This document shows positions 44,667 through 53,912 of a DNA stretch of 64,000 nt, piece by piece (the stretch's first letter is position 1; every line of letters begins with the position of its first letter). The stretch is taken from positions 4,712,001 to 4,776,000 of the forward strand of contig NZ_OZ244785.1 of the NCBI RefSeq assembly GCF_965219715.1, written 5' to 3'. The position numbers and the translations under genes are program-made. The notes under the pieces are model-generated. The model worked only from the letters and a program-made list of their open reading frames with translations, was not told the origin of the DNA and ran no database searches. Origin of the DNA: Bacterioplanoides sp965219715 (GTDB lineage Bacteria; Pseudomonadota; Gammaproteobacteria; Pseudomonadales; Oceanobacteraceae).

Positions 44667-45632
44667 ATGACAGTACGCATCTTTGTTGCTGGTCATAAGG
44701 GTATGGTCGGTTCGGCGATTGTTCGCCAGTTACGTGCTTCTGGCCGTGATGTTGAAGTGATTACCCGTGACCGCTCCGAGCTTAATCTCCTGGATCAACA
44801 ACAGGTTCACAATTTCTTTCAGCAACAAAATATTGATGAAGTGTACCTGGCAGCAGCAAAGGTGGGGGGTATTGTTGCAAATAATACCTACCCAGCTGAG
44901 TTTATTTACGAAAACCTGATGATGGAATGCAATATTGTGCATGCAGCCCATCAGGCTGGTGTGAATGATTTATTGTTCTTGGGATCTTCCTGTATTTATC
45001 CAAAATTGGCTGAACAGCCAATGAAGGAAAGTGCTTTATTAACGGGGACTCTTGAGCCAACCAATGAGCCCTATGCAATTGCTAAAATTGCTGGCATCAA
45101 GTTGTGTGAATCCTATAACCGTCAGTATAGTCGCAATTACCGGAGTGTGATGCCTACGAACCTATATGGTGAAAATGATAATTTTCATCCAGAAAACTCA
45201 CATGTTATCCCGGCATTGATGCGTCGCTTCCATGAAGCAAAGTTGAATAGTGATAAAGAAGTGGTGGTATGGGGTTCTGGTAAACCGATGCGAGAGTTTT
45301 TACATGTCGATGATATGGCAGCTGCCAGTATCTTTGTCATGAATGCCAGCGATGAGGTATATAAAAACTGCACCGAAGACATGTTATCTCACATCAATGT
45401 TGGTACCGGAGTAGACTGTACCATTGCGGAATTAGCATTGACTATGGCTGAGGTTGTAGGTTTTGAGGGAGAGGTGGTATTCGACAGTACTAAGCCGGAT
45501 GGCGCACCCCGCAAGTTAATGGATGTTTCTACTTTAAAAGAGCTGGGCTGGCAATATAGCATCAGTTTAAAAGATGGTTTGTCTATGACTTATAAGTGGT
45601 TCCTAAATAACCAGGATAACTTCCGTGGCTGA
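44667..45632 (+). CDS. fcl: GDP-L-fucose synthase
   Basis: 321 residues. VAGHKGMVGSAIVRQL (NADP site), AAAKVGGIVANN, FLGSSCIYPK with the active-site Ser/Cys, and EPYAIAKIAGIKLCESYN with the Tyr/Lys pair (about residue 138). It epimerises and reduces the Gmd product to GDP-L-fucose. It follows gmd by six bases and overlaps gmm by eight, forming a GDP-fucose module. Confidence 0.95.
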   Translation: MTVRIFVAGHKGMVGSAIVRQLRASGRDVEVITRDRSELNLLDQQQVHNFFQQQNIDEVYLAAAKVGGIVANNTYPAEFIYENLMMECNIVHAAHQAGVNDLLFLGSSCIYPKLAEQPMKESALLTGTLEPTNEPYAIAKIAGIKLCESYNRQYSRNYRSVMPTNLYGENDNFHPENSHVIPALMRRFHEAKLNSDKEVVVWGSGKPMREFLHVDDMAAASIFVMNASDEVYKNCTEDMLSHINVGTGVDCTIAELALTMAEVVGFEGEVVFDSTKPDGAPRKLMDVSTLKELGWQYSISLKDGLSMTYKWFLNNQDNFRG

Positions 45633-46134
45633 TGTATCCGGGGGGAGGGTTGTTCACGACTTTTTACCTGCTGAAACCTTTGAAGCTATCGTTGATGCGG
45701 CCCCTTTGGTTTCCATCGATCTGGTCGTACGAGATCAGAATGGACATGTGTTATTAGGTCGGCGTAACAACCGGCCTGCTCAGGGATATTGGTTCGTTCC
45801 TGGCGGGCGTATTCGTAAAAATGAATCTCTTGAATCTGCTTTCACACGTCTAACCAAAGACGAAATAGGAATTGAGTCGGAGATATGTAGTGCTACCTAT
45901 CTCGGTTTATACGAACATTTTTATGACGACAGTATTTTTACCGAAGCAGGCAAGCTTGTTTCCACACACTACGTTGTAAATGGTTTTGAAATAGTGGTTG
46001 ATTCTGCTGATATGTCATTGCCAGAGCAGCAGCATAATGATTATTGCTGGCAGAGCGAAGCCGAGTTGTTAACGAATCCAGAAGTACATATACACAGTAA
46101 ATGGTACTTTCAGAAGGACAAAGGTTTTTTATGA
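45625..46134 (+). CDS. gmm: GDP-mannose mannosyl hydrolase (Nudix)
   Basis: 169 residues from a GTG at 45625. LVSIDLVVRDQNGHVLLGRR, NRPAQGYWFVPGGRIRKNE, and FTRLTKDEIG represent the modified Nudix region of Gmm, which hydrolyses GDP-mannose or GDP-glucose to the free sugar and GDP, and HFYDDSIF / STHYVVNGFEI match the family. It is commonly encoded with gmd and fcl. The stop overlaps the start of the manC remnant. Confidence 0.9.
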   Translation: MADVSGGRVVHDFLPAETFEAIVDAAPLVSIDLVVRDQNGHVLLGRRNNRPAQGYWFVPGGRIRKNESLESAFTRLTKDEIGIESEICSATYLGLYEHFYDDSIFTEAGKLVSTHYVVNGFEIVVDSADMSLPEQQHNDYCWQSEAELLTNPEVHIHSKWYFQKDKGFL

Positions 46135-47061
46135 TTATTCCTGTCATTATGGCTGGCGGATCAGGCACACGTTTATGGCCTATGTCACGAACAGCTTTTC
46201 CTAAGCAGTTTCTGGCATTGGGAAACAATCTCACAATGTTACAGCAAACAGCCGCGAGACTGGATGGCTTAAGCTCCGGTAAGCCCATTGTTATTACTAA
46301 TGAAGAACATCGCTTTTTGGTAGCTGAGCAAATGCGGCAGCAGAAGTCCGATGCAGATATTTTGTTAGAGCCTGTTGGTCGTAATACCGCTCCCGCGATT
46401 GCTTTGGCGGCATTGCATTTGCTAAACGCTAACACTGAAGAAACTCCTGTGATGTTGGTGCTGGGCTGCATTATGGGAAATCGCAGAAAAATGCGAAGAC
46501 GGCAACGCTCTGCTGGGTAAAAACGTTAAGAATCATACTGTTTTAAAAGATACAAAAAATAGTTTTGTTTTTCTGAAAAGCGTTTAGTTACGACATTGGT
46601 GGGTGGAAAACCTTGTTGTTGATACTCCCGATGCGTATTAATTGTAGATAAAGGTAAAGTCCAGAATATTAAAGATATCGTCGCAGATATCAAAAAACAG
46701 CGTAGAACGGAACATCATAATCATCGTGAAGTGTATCGTCATTGGGGTAAGTACGACTCCATTGACAATGGCGAGCGTTACCAGGTCAAACGCATTACGG
46801 TTAATCCTGGGGGAAAGTTGTCGGTACAAATGCATCACCAGAGCAGAACACTGGATTGTAGTGTCTGGAGCAACAAGTGTGACTCATGATGAAGAAACTT
46901 ACCTGGTCGCAGAAAATGAATCTACTTATATTCCGATTGAGCAGGTGTATGCTCTGGAAAGCCTAGGGGTCATTCCTTTGGAGATAATAGAAGTTCAGTC
47001 GGGCTCATATTTAGGTGAAGATGATATCGTTCGTTTAAAAGACAAATACGCTGGGGCATAA
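46131..47061 (+). pseudogene. manC: Mannose-1-phosphate guanylyltransferase remnant with internal deletion
   Basis: The first ~108 codons are intact ManC (VIMAGGSGTRLWPMSR, FPKQFL, LLEPVGRNTAPAIALAA). At ETPVMLVL the sequence jumps, in another frame, to WAALWEIAEKCEDGNALLG, which in intact enzymes comes about 165-170 residues later, so the middle, including the PADH region, is deleted. Further frame changes and stops follow. The C-terminal cupin half (HHNHREVYRHWGKYDS, GERYQVKRITVNPGGKLSVQ, NESTYIPIEQVYALE, SGSYLGEDDIVRL) is recognisable in pieces. GDP-mannose for gmd must therefore come from a manC elsewhere. Confidence 0.9.
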
Positions 47062-47307
47062 TCACCATTATTTTTGTGACTTGCTTATTGTGATAGCCGT
47101 ATTATTCCGTTGTTACTGGTTGGCGGAACGTATGAGTGTTCCCGTGTAGTCTTGAATTATCGGAGTGGTGTATGGACATCCGGTTTCGAATACAGAGCCG
47201 CTGTTACGTTTATATATTGGAGTGCGTGCCAATCAGTAGTTTGTCAATGATTTAGTTGCTGAAGTTGGGGTGTTCTAAATACATGCTTTTTTAATAAGAG
47301 GGACTGA
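47062..47307. other. Eroded gap between manC remnant and epimerase gene
   Basis: 246 bases without an intact gene. Short coding-like readings interrupted by stops (for example LLRLYIGVRANQ, stop, FVNDLVAEVGVF ending at 47278) look like the tail of a lost gene, but the family is not recognised. Confidence 0.35.
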
Positions 47308-48255
47308 ATGAAAGTTCTACTAACGGGTGCTAATGGTTTTCTCGGAACTTCTATTAGTGAACAGCTCGATATTAGGAATTACGGCTTCATACCAATGGTC
47401 CGTAAAATAAATAAATATTCTCCCAAGAATGCTAGAGCTGTCGGCAATATTGACTCTAATACTGATTTTAGCGAGGTGCTACCCAGTATTGACGTTGTTA
47501 TACATGCCGCAGCCCGTGCGCATATTATGGAAGAAGAAGTGGCAGATCCTTTAACCGAATACCGGAAAATAAATGTTGCTGGTAGTGAAAATCTCGCTCG
47601 CCAGGCTGCAGTTGCTGGTGTTAAGCGCTTTATCTTTATCAGCTCTGTAAAAGTATCGGGAGAAAGCACCAGCGGAAAGAATGCCTACAATGAATCTATG
47701 GCTGCTGCGCCTGAAGACGCTTATGGGCAATCTAAGTATGAAGCTGAAGAAGCGTTAAAAAGAATTGCTGCAGAAACTGGGATTGAACTGGTAATTATTC
47801 GCCCACCCTTGGTCTATGGCCCGGGCGTTAAGGCTAACTTTCTTAGTTTGTTTAAACTATGCAAGCTGTCCGTTCCTCTCCCATTCGCTTTAGTGAATAA
47901 TCAGCGAAGTATGGTTTACTTGGAGAATTTGGTGGACTTTATTATTCAGTGTGTTGACCACCCTAATGCCGCTAATCAAACCTTTTTCATCTCGGACGGG
48001 AAAGATTTGTCCCTAAGTTATCTGATTCGAACCATTCGTAAAGCCATAAATAAACCTGCGTTGTTGTTTCCCGTACCTGTTTGGTTGTTTAAGTTGGCTG
48101 GCAGGCTGATCGGTAAAACAGCTGTTATGGATCGCCTAGTGGGCAACTTACAAGTGGATAGTACCAAAGCGCAGCAGTTACTTGCTTGGAGGCCACCTTG
48201 CACGATTGAAGAAGGCATTAAAGCGACCGTTGCTGATATTAATAGCAGGAAATAG
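47308..48255 (+). CDS. NAD-dependent sugar epimerase/reductase, WbpV-like
   Basis: 315 residues. Extended SDR: LLTGANGFLGTSISEQL, VVIHAAARAHIMEE, FIFISSVKVSGEST with the catalytic Ser, YGQSKYEAEEAL with the Tyr/Lys pair (about residue 139) and RPPLVYGPGVKANF. This set is typical of the 4-reductase/epimerase encoded beside an initiating sugar-phosphate transferase and a WbpM-type dehydratase, where the trio makes and transfers UDP-QuiNAc- or FucNAc-type sugars. Here the adjacent transferase is a pseudogene and the WbpM-like gene is on the other strand. Confidence 0.82.
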   Translation: MKVLLTGANGFLGTSISEQLDIRNYGFIPMVRKINKYSPKNARAVGNIDSNTDFSEVLPSIDVVIHAAARAHIMEEEVADPLTEYRKINVAGSENLARQAAVAGVKRFIFISSVKVSGESTSGKNAYNESMAAAPEDAYGQSKYEAEEALKRIAAETGIELVIIRPPLVYGPGVKANFLSLFKLCKLSVPLPFALVNNQRSMVYLENLVDFIIQCVDHPNAANQTFFISDGKDLSLSYLIRTIRKAINKPALLFPVPVWLFKLAGRLIGKTAVMDRLVGNLQVDSTKAQQLLAWRPPCTIEEGIKATVADINSRK

Positions 48256-48257
48256 TT

Positions 48258-48778
48258 ATGTGTTGCGAGTGTTTGATTTTATTTTTCCCTTATATAGGCA
48301 GATCTTCTGTTTTCCTATATTTGTAATTAAATATTTTATCGGTATATCCGATAGTGGATCTTTTTTGCTCAAGCGGGATCGGGTTGTGCGTAATAAAAAG
48401 TCGTTTGTTCTGTTTAATTTCGTGCAATAAAAGTTGATGTGCCCTCAGTTGGAAGCCCATTTTGCGTTCATGGTATCTATTATTAAAACCAAGCTAAATG
48501 ACTTTTCGCAGCTGTGGATCGTATTAAAAGGCGAAATGAGCCCAGTTTGAGCCATTTAATTGGTATAGCTTGATCGAAGCACGAGATTCGTTGAGTGTTT
48601 ATGACATGCGACTTGGTATATGGTGTTGGCCCAGATTAACGAGGGTGATGTATCGATGTCATAGTTGCTGGCGCAAACTGACGTCGAAATTATTTAGGCA
48701 TTATCCACCATAAATTATTTTAATTTTTTGCAGCTATTGAATTGTATAGGGGCTGGTAGCAGATTTAAAGTTAGCTGA
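48258..48778 (+). pseudogene. Remnant of initiating sugar-phosphate transferase (WcaJ/WbpL-like)
   Basis: Degenerate copy of a short bacterial sugar transferase. LRVFDFIFPLY, FPIFVIKYFIGISDSGSFLLKRDRVVRNKKSFVL corresponds to the membrane anchor and the 'R-VG--gk-F' motif. Later frames give KLNDFSQLWIVLKGEMSPV (normally DELPQLWNVLKGEMSLVGPRP), LAQINEGDV and the C-terminal GAGSRFK. Several stops and frameshifts interrupt it, and the catalytic GPRP segment is lost. No intact initiating transferase is seen in this locus. Confidence 0.82.
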
Positions 48779-48793
48779 ACGCTGCCTTTTCCC

Positions 48794-50680
48794 TTATTTT
48801 CCTGCATTCATCACCCAATCAGGACAATCGCCCTGTTTATTGTAAGCCGCTGGAGCTTCTAGCAATAAACTAATCACATCTTCTACCCTGAATTCATGGC
48901 AGGCTTTATCTAATCGATGGAGTAGGTTGTGAGTTTCAGGCCAGCTCAGGAATACTTCGTTTGCTGTCATTATACGTGGGTGGTTGGTGCCTTCTACGTT
49001 AGCTCCTATTAATAGCTCTTCGTACAGTTTCTCTCCTGGACGAAGGCCTGAAAATAGAATTTCAATATCACCGTTAGGATCTTCTTCTGTTTTTTCTGTT
49101 AAGCCTGATAGTTGAATCATCTTTTTGGCAAGGTTGGTAATTTTTACTGGCTCCCCCATATCTAACACGAATACATCACCTCCTTTGCCCATAGCTCCGG
49201 CTTGAATAACCAGCTGAGAGGCTTCTGGGATCGTCATAAAATATCGAATAATGTCCGGGTGTGTTACCGTAAGTGGGCCGCCGCTCTTTATTTGCTTACG
49301 AAACAGAGGCACAACCGAGCCAGAAGAACCTAGCACGTTGCCAAAGCGAACCATGCAGAACAGGGTTTCACTTTGGCGTTCGTTTAATGCTTGCAATACC
49401 AGCTCTGCTAAGCGCTTTGATGTTCCCATCACGTTCGTAGGGCGCACAGCTTTGTCCGTTGATACTAATACAAATCGTTCCACGCTGGCGGTTATTGCGG
49501 CTTCAGCACAGTACCAGGTGCCGAATACGTTGTTACGGACGCCTTCTACTACGTTGTGCTCTACCAGTGGTACGTGCTTATACGCCGCTGCGTGGTAGAT
49601 CGTCTGAACTTTGAAGGTCTTGAATATCGTTTCCAAACGATTCTGGCGCTGTACTGACCCAAGGATAGAGATCAATTTAACGTTGAGTCGCTCTTCATCA
49701 TTGATTCGGTTGAGCTCCTGCTCAATGGAGTACAAACTGAATTCATTAAGTTCGAGTAATATCAACTGGGTTGGTTTCTGGCGGATTGCCTGACGGCACA
49801 ACTCGGAGCCAATTGACCCGCCGGCGCCAGTGACAAGAACTACCTTATCGCTAATATTTTGGCAAATCAGGTCTTTTTGTGGGTCTACTGCATCTCGCCC
49901 GAGCAGGTCTTCGATTTCAACTTCGCGAATTTCTTCGATCTTTGCTTTGCCACTGACTATATCGGCAACAGCTGGTGTCGTCAGTACTTCCAGTTTTTTT
50001 ACTGCCAGTCTTTCGATTAACTGTTTACGCTCTGAGAAACTGGTGTTGCCGAGAGCGAGTAATACTTTGCGGCAAGGGTGGTTTTCTAGCAATTCATCCA
50101 GCTCATTGGCTGCAAAAACTTTCAGTCCGTTAATTTGCGTCCCTTGCTTCTTTTTACAATCGTCAATAAACGCAATTGGTCGATATTCTTTATTGGCTGC
50201 CAGTGAGTGACTGAGTTCTAATCCCTGCTGGCCAGAACCATAAATAACAACGGGTTGAGCACCGGCTTTTCCTTGCTGTGTGATAATGCTACGGATAAAT
50301 AGTCGGGGAAGTGCAAGCAAGGCAAAGGCTGTAAATACATAAATAATAATGCTTGAGCGCGGTACGGATGCTTGTGCCAAAAAGCTGCTGGTGCCCAATA
50401 TCATCGCTGAGATTAATATACCTACTCCTAATGAGCTAAAAGCTTTGCTGGTCATAAATCTAACCACCGCCCTGTAGAAGCCCAATCGTATAAAAACAAG
50501 AACGGTTGTGAATGCCGTGATTCCTATGCTAAATAAAACATTTAAGCTAATAGTTGGCAGAATATCACCATGGCGCAATGCCAATGCCATATATATAGCA
50601 GCGGGTATTGCAACAACATCGTAAGAAAGGGTAATCAAGCGTTTAATTGAACGCTTAGTGTTTAGCAAGTAAGACAGCAT
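48794..50680 (-). CDS. UDP-GlcNAc 4,6-dehydratase, WbpM-like membrane protein
   Basis: 628 residues from the ATG at 50680; a longer reading starts at a TTG at 50737. Four N-terminal TM segments (about residues 10-115) precede a CoA-binding-3-like region (VVIYGSGQQGLELSHSL) and the catalytic SDR domain: VLVTGAGGSIGSELCRQ (about 285-301), YHAAAYKHVPLVE, FVLVSTDKAVRPTNVMG, and FGNVLGSSGSVVPLF. WbpM-class enzymes have Met in place of the SDR Tyr (TNVMGTSK is seen here). It catalyses the first step to QuiNAc/FucNAc-type sugars. It runs convergently toward the polysaccharide operon. Confidence 0.9.
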   Translation of the reverse strand: MLSYLLNTKRSIKRLITLSYDVVAIPAAIYMALALRHGDILPTISLNVLFSIGITAFTTVLVFIRLGFYRAVVRFMTSKAFSSLGVGILISAMILGTSSFLAQASVPRSSIIIYVFTAFALLALPRLFIRSIITQQGKAGAQPVVIYGSGQQGLELSHSLAANKEYRPIAFIDDCKKKQGTQINGLKVFAANELDELLENHPCRKVLLALGNTSFSERKQLIERLAVKKLEVLTTPAVADIVSGKAKIEEIREVEIEDLLGRDAVDPQKDLICQNISDKVVLVTGAGGSIGSELCRQAIRQKPTQLILLELNEFSLYSIEQELNRINDEERLNVKLISILGSVQRQNRLETIFKTFKVQTIYHAAAYKHVPLVEHNVVEGVRNNVFGTWYCAEAAITASVERFVLVSTDKAVRPTNVMGTSKRLAELVLQALNERQSETLFCMVRFGNVLGSSGSVVPLFRKQIKSGGPLTVTHPDIIRYFMTIPEASQLVIQAGAMGKGGDVFVLDMGEPVKITNLAKKMIQLSGLTEKTEEDPNGDIEILFSGLRPGEKLYEELLIGANVEGTNHPRIMTANEVFLSWPETHNLLHRLDKACHEFRVEDVISLLLEAPAAYNKQGDCPDWVMNAGK

Positions 50681-50905
50681 TCCGTATGTCCGATACAGTA
50701 TCCAGATAGAGACGCTCCCAATATAACATATATTCAATTTCTTGCTCTGAGGATTTGGTCGAAACGTTACTTTGCGCTCACTTTTTCTGAGAATTGCTTT
50801 TGTTTTCTTTGAAGAGTATCAATGCATCCAGTATTCTTTGTATCAAGTATAAGGCTCAGGGCCTTTTAAATAAGCTTTGTTCAACTTATGAACTATGGAG
50901 ATCTT

Positions 50906-52393
50906 ATGAACCAGCAGTTGGGAAGCTCAACGCAGAATAGCTCTGTAATCCCAGATTCTGATGAAATCAGCTTGACAGACTTATTTCGTAATCTCTGGCG
51001 TCAACGGGGATTGGTTTTTGCATTTATAATTCTGGCTGTGGCTGCGGTTATAACTTTGCAGTTTTTCAAGGGGAGCTTGTCTGCGATAACTAAAGTAGAA
51101 TACCCAATTACGCTAAATTTTGACGGTGAAGTGGGGTATCCTAATGGCAGTGCTTTTTCACCAAATGACTTGATCTCGACATCGGTTTTAGAGCGTGTTA
51201 TCCCCTCTCTAGAGCTTGATGTTTCTGCCTCTAGGCTGGGGGCTGCATTGAGTGCTGGTTATTCGAATAGTTTGTTGTCCAGTGCAGAGCTGAGTTTGGG
51301 AAATATTCTTCAGGATAATAAAGTCCCGGCTGATGTTAAAATCTCTGCAGAAGACGCTTTGGCTGAGCTGAAGACAGAAAGTCAGCGTTTTTTAACGCTA
51401 CACTTATCTTTAGAGCGGTCGGGGATATCTGCGGTGCAGGCTGAAGATGTAGTTAGCCGTATTGTTGATGTATGGGCTAAAGCCAGCGTCGAACAAGGTT
51501 TGCTCAGCCTTGATATATCTCGCCCGATAAATCCATTTGTTGTTGCTCAGAGTGGTAATTTAATTGATACCTATGATTCCGCAGCGAACTATTTGAAATC
51601 TCTTTCTGGTGCAGTGGAAGGTCTTACAAAGGAGCCTGGAGCTCAAAGCCTTGTGGTCGCCGGTAAGAGCCTGAGCGATTTACAGCGTGAAATCTCAGCG
51701 CTTGAAGGAACTGATGTTGGTCCATTGCGTGAGTTTGCATACTCTAACTCTTCAAGCCTTGCATCGGTTGACCCTGCGATCCAGGTTCGTTTATTTGCTC
51801 GTCAACGGCTGTTAAAGCTTGAGCAGGAGCGTCTAACCAAACTGATTGCTTCATATGATTCTGCGCTTTCGCAATTGGCTTCAATTAAAGGTTCTGATGG
51901 TGGAGCTGGCCGAGTAAACTCAGGCCAGGGCAACTTACAGTTAGAGCAATCAGTATTTGACTCGCTATTGCAGATGGGAACAAAGCTGGGTGCTGTTGAG
52001 AACCGTAATAAGCTGTTTGATCGTCGTACAAAGGCTGTGGAAGACCTTCTGGCGTTAGAAAAAGAAATGGCGATCCTGATGGGGGTTGCTGGTAGTGCGT
52101 ATGGCGATTTGAATCCTACCGAAATCCTCAAAAGCGCCTTGCCTAGTATTGAGCAGCGCTTGAACAGTATTCAGCAGGATGTCGATGCTTTCTTTAACGC
52201 TTATCGTGATATCAGTCTGCAGAGTGGTGCGCAGTTATACTCAGCACAAGCAGCACCTCAGGTTCGCGGTGGCTTTGTGGTGTCTGTTAAGAAGATGATG
52301 AAGTACGCAGTGTTAGCTGCAGTGTTGGGCCTGATGTTGGGTATTATGGTTGCTCTGATCCGAGCTGCGATGATCAACTCAAATAAAAATTAA
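50906..52393 (+). CDS. wzz: Wzz-type chain-length determinant protein
   Basis: 495 residues from the ATG at 50906, which has GGAG five bases upstream; an ATG at 50888 is the alternative. DEISLTDLFRNLWRQRGLVFAF leads into TM1 (about residues 35-57). A long periplasmic region with coiled-coil segments (about 240-440) follows, then TM2 near the C-terminus (MKYAVLAAVLGLMLGIMVALI). This is the polysaccharide co-polymerase fold that sets O-antigen chain length. It is larger than classic Wzz (about 330 residues). Its place matches pseudomonad wzz downstream of ihfB. It ends at a terminator. Confidence 0.82.
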   Translation: MNQQLGSSTQNSSVIPDSDEISLTDLFRNLWRQRGLVFAFIILAVAAVITLQFFKGSLSAITKVEYPITLNFDGEVGYPNGSAFSPNDLISTSVLERVIPSLELDVSASRLGAALSAGYSNSLLSSAELSLGNILQDNKVPADVKISAEDALAELKTESQRFLTLHLSLERSGISAVQAEDVVSRIVDVWAKASVEQGLLSLDISRPINPFVVAQSGNLIDTYDSAANYLKSLSGAVEGLTKEPGAQSLVVAGKSLSDLQREISALEGTDVGPLREFAYSNSSSLASVDPAIQVRLFARQRLLKLEQERLTKLIASYDSALSQLASIKGSDGGAGRVNSGQGNLQLEQSVFDSLLQMGTKLGAVENRNKLFDRRTKAVEDLLALEKEMAILMGVAGSAYGDLNPTEILKSALPSIEQRLNSIQQDVDAFFNAYRDISLQSGAQLYSAQAAPQVRGGFVVSVKKMMKYAVLAAVLGLMLGIMVALIRAAMINSNKN

Positions 52394-52411
52394 GCTGATC
52401 CGATTGGCTTT

Positions 52412-52439
52412 AAAAAACCCGGCGATTGCCGGGTTTTTT
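52412..52439. terminator. Bidirectional terminator between wzz and dcd
   Basis: AAAAAACCCGGC (52412-52423) pairs with GCCGGGTTTTTT (52428-52439) around GATT. It serves both converging genes. Confidence 0.93.
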
Positions 52440-52450
52440 GTTTTCTCTGT

Positions 52451-53032
52451 TTAATCTTTCGAAATACGGCTGCCTACTGCGCCTTGTTGATCGCGATATT
52501 TGGCATTTGCTCGTTTGTTATAGGGGCGTTTGGCTGGGTTGCTCAATGTTTCAAAGGACATGGCGCAGATTACCATTCCTGGGCGTAAGGCCAGTGGCAA
52601 TTTACCGTTGTTATAGAACTCCAGTACGATTTGTCCTTCCCAGCCCGGATCAATGCGGCCTGCGGTTACATGTACCATTAAGCCTAATCGTGCCAGTGAG
52701 CTGCGGCCATCGAGCCAGCCCACCAGGTCGTCAGGGATGGTCACGGATTCTAATGTGGCGCCAAGGATGAGTTCGCCTGGATGAATAAACAATGCCTCAT
52801 CTTTGGCGATCTCGATCTCTTTGCTCATGATGCGATCGATATCACGTTCGAGCTGGTCTCTGTCGCCAGATAAATCCAGGTGTGTCGCTGAGTTGTTGCT
52901 GAATACTCTGAAGCGGTGGTCGAGGCGTAGGTCAACACTGATGCCGGCGATGGCGTCGGCATCAGGAGCTGGCGTGATGGTGATGCTTTTGTCTTGCAAG
53001 CGTTGTTCGATGTCGCCATCACTGAGTCGCAT
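52451..53032 (-). CDS. dcd: dCTP deaminase
   Basis: 193 residues. Trimeric dUTPase-fold enzyme deaminating dCTP to dUTP. MRLSDGDIEQRL, ISVDLRLDHRFRVF, GRSSLARLGLMVHVTAG (with the conserved Arg and Ser) and GWEGQIVLEFYN (catalytic Glu region) are diagnostic. Full length for the proteobacterial enzyme. Separate from the downstream-oriented DUF3108 gene by about 60 bases. Confidence 0.96.
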   Translation of the reverse strand: MRLSDGDIEQRLQDKSITITPAPDADAIAGISVDLRLDHRFRVFSNNSATHLDLSGDRDQLERDIDRIMSKEIEIAKDEALFIHPGELILGATLESVTIPDDLVGWLDGRSSLARLGLMVHVTAGRIDPGWEGQIVLEFYNNGKLPLALRPGMVICAMSFETLSNPAKRPYNKRANAKYRDQQGAVGSRISKD

Positions 53033-53094
53033 AGGTAGAGTCCCGCTGGAATTAAAGTTGCGGGATTTTACCTCAGATCGGCTTGGTTAGCCTA

Positions 53095-53847
53095 TCAATC
53101 TTGCATGTTGATTTTGGTCACATTGATTTCGTAGCGCTTCTTGCCTTTCTTTTTATCAAGTAGTCGTACTAACAGATAATTCTTGTCTTTTGCGAACCAT
53201 GCATAGACCTCGCGACCTTTCTTCTTGCGTATTTGCTGAACCTTGACGGTATCTAATTTGCCGGCTTTCGTTTTCAGCTGCTCCTCGCCGATGACTTTGA
53301 AGCGAAAATCTTTGCTTTTGTTTTTTTCAAACACGGGGTAACTGAACTCTGTCTTTCCTGACGCCAGATCGAGGCCCGCCTGAAGCATATAAGTCAGATT
53401 GTCCTGGATTTCATTCTGCCATACGCTCTGATGGGTGATGTTCTTTTCCATATCCCGGACCGAGTTGTCATTCGGGTGGAAGCTCAGGGTGCGATCATCT
53501 TCATTAAATAAACCGCTGGCGCGATATTCGTAGTTCAGTGGTTGCAAGCGCTTGGTTGTGGAGAGTGTAAATTCGGAGCTTTCTTTTAACTTAGCTGCAC
53601 CGGTTTCGGCTTCGAAAACAAGCTGCCAGCGATTGTCGCCGATCTTTTTCAGTTCTCGTTTGGCATCAATATCAACACTGAACCAGCCTATCTTCCATTC
53701 GGTCTTATATTTAGCTGTGAAGGGAGTAATTTTGGCCTGTGACTCCTGCCCAGCAGGAGCTGAATCATCATTAATTGCAGAAAGCTGTGGGTTAGCACTG
53801 GTGATGGTGCTGAAAAAGGTCAGAAAAATCAGTAGCTGCTTAAGCAT
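53095..53847 (-). CDS. DUF3108 periplasmic protein
   Basis: 250 residues with an N-terminal signal peptide (cleavage near TSANP). FTAKYKTEWKIGWFSVDID, SEFTLSTTKRLQPLNYEYR and the C-terminal KVQQIRKKKGREVYAWFAKD..LLVRLLDKKKGKKRYEI match DUF3108, a beta-rich predicted periplasmic or envelope protein next to purN in many gammaproteobacteria. Function unknown. 65 bases separate it from purN. Confidence 0.82.
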   Translation of the reverse strand: MLKQLLIFLTFFSTITSANPQLSAINDDSAPAGQESQAKITPFTAKYKTEWKIGWFSVDIDAKRELKKIGDNRWQLVFEAETGAAKLKESSEFTLSTTKRLQPLNYEYRASGLFNEDDRTLSFHPNDNSVRDMEKNITHQSVWQNEIQDNLTYMLQAGLDLASGKTEFSYPVFEKNKSKDFRFKVIGEEQLKTKAGKLDTVKVQQIRKKKGREVYAWFAKDKNYLLVRLLDKKKGKKRYEINVTKINMQD

Positions 53848-53912
53848 AAAGCTTGTCCGGCAAGTCCATTTGCCAGTCAGTATATAGCCAAACTCGCTGT
53901 GCGGTTAGCTAT

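Noticed and set aside
46726..47061. 111-codon frame with cupin-like mannose isomerase similarity
   Set aside because: It is the detached C-terminal piece of the manC remnant with another frame break, so it is part of the pseudogene.
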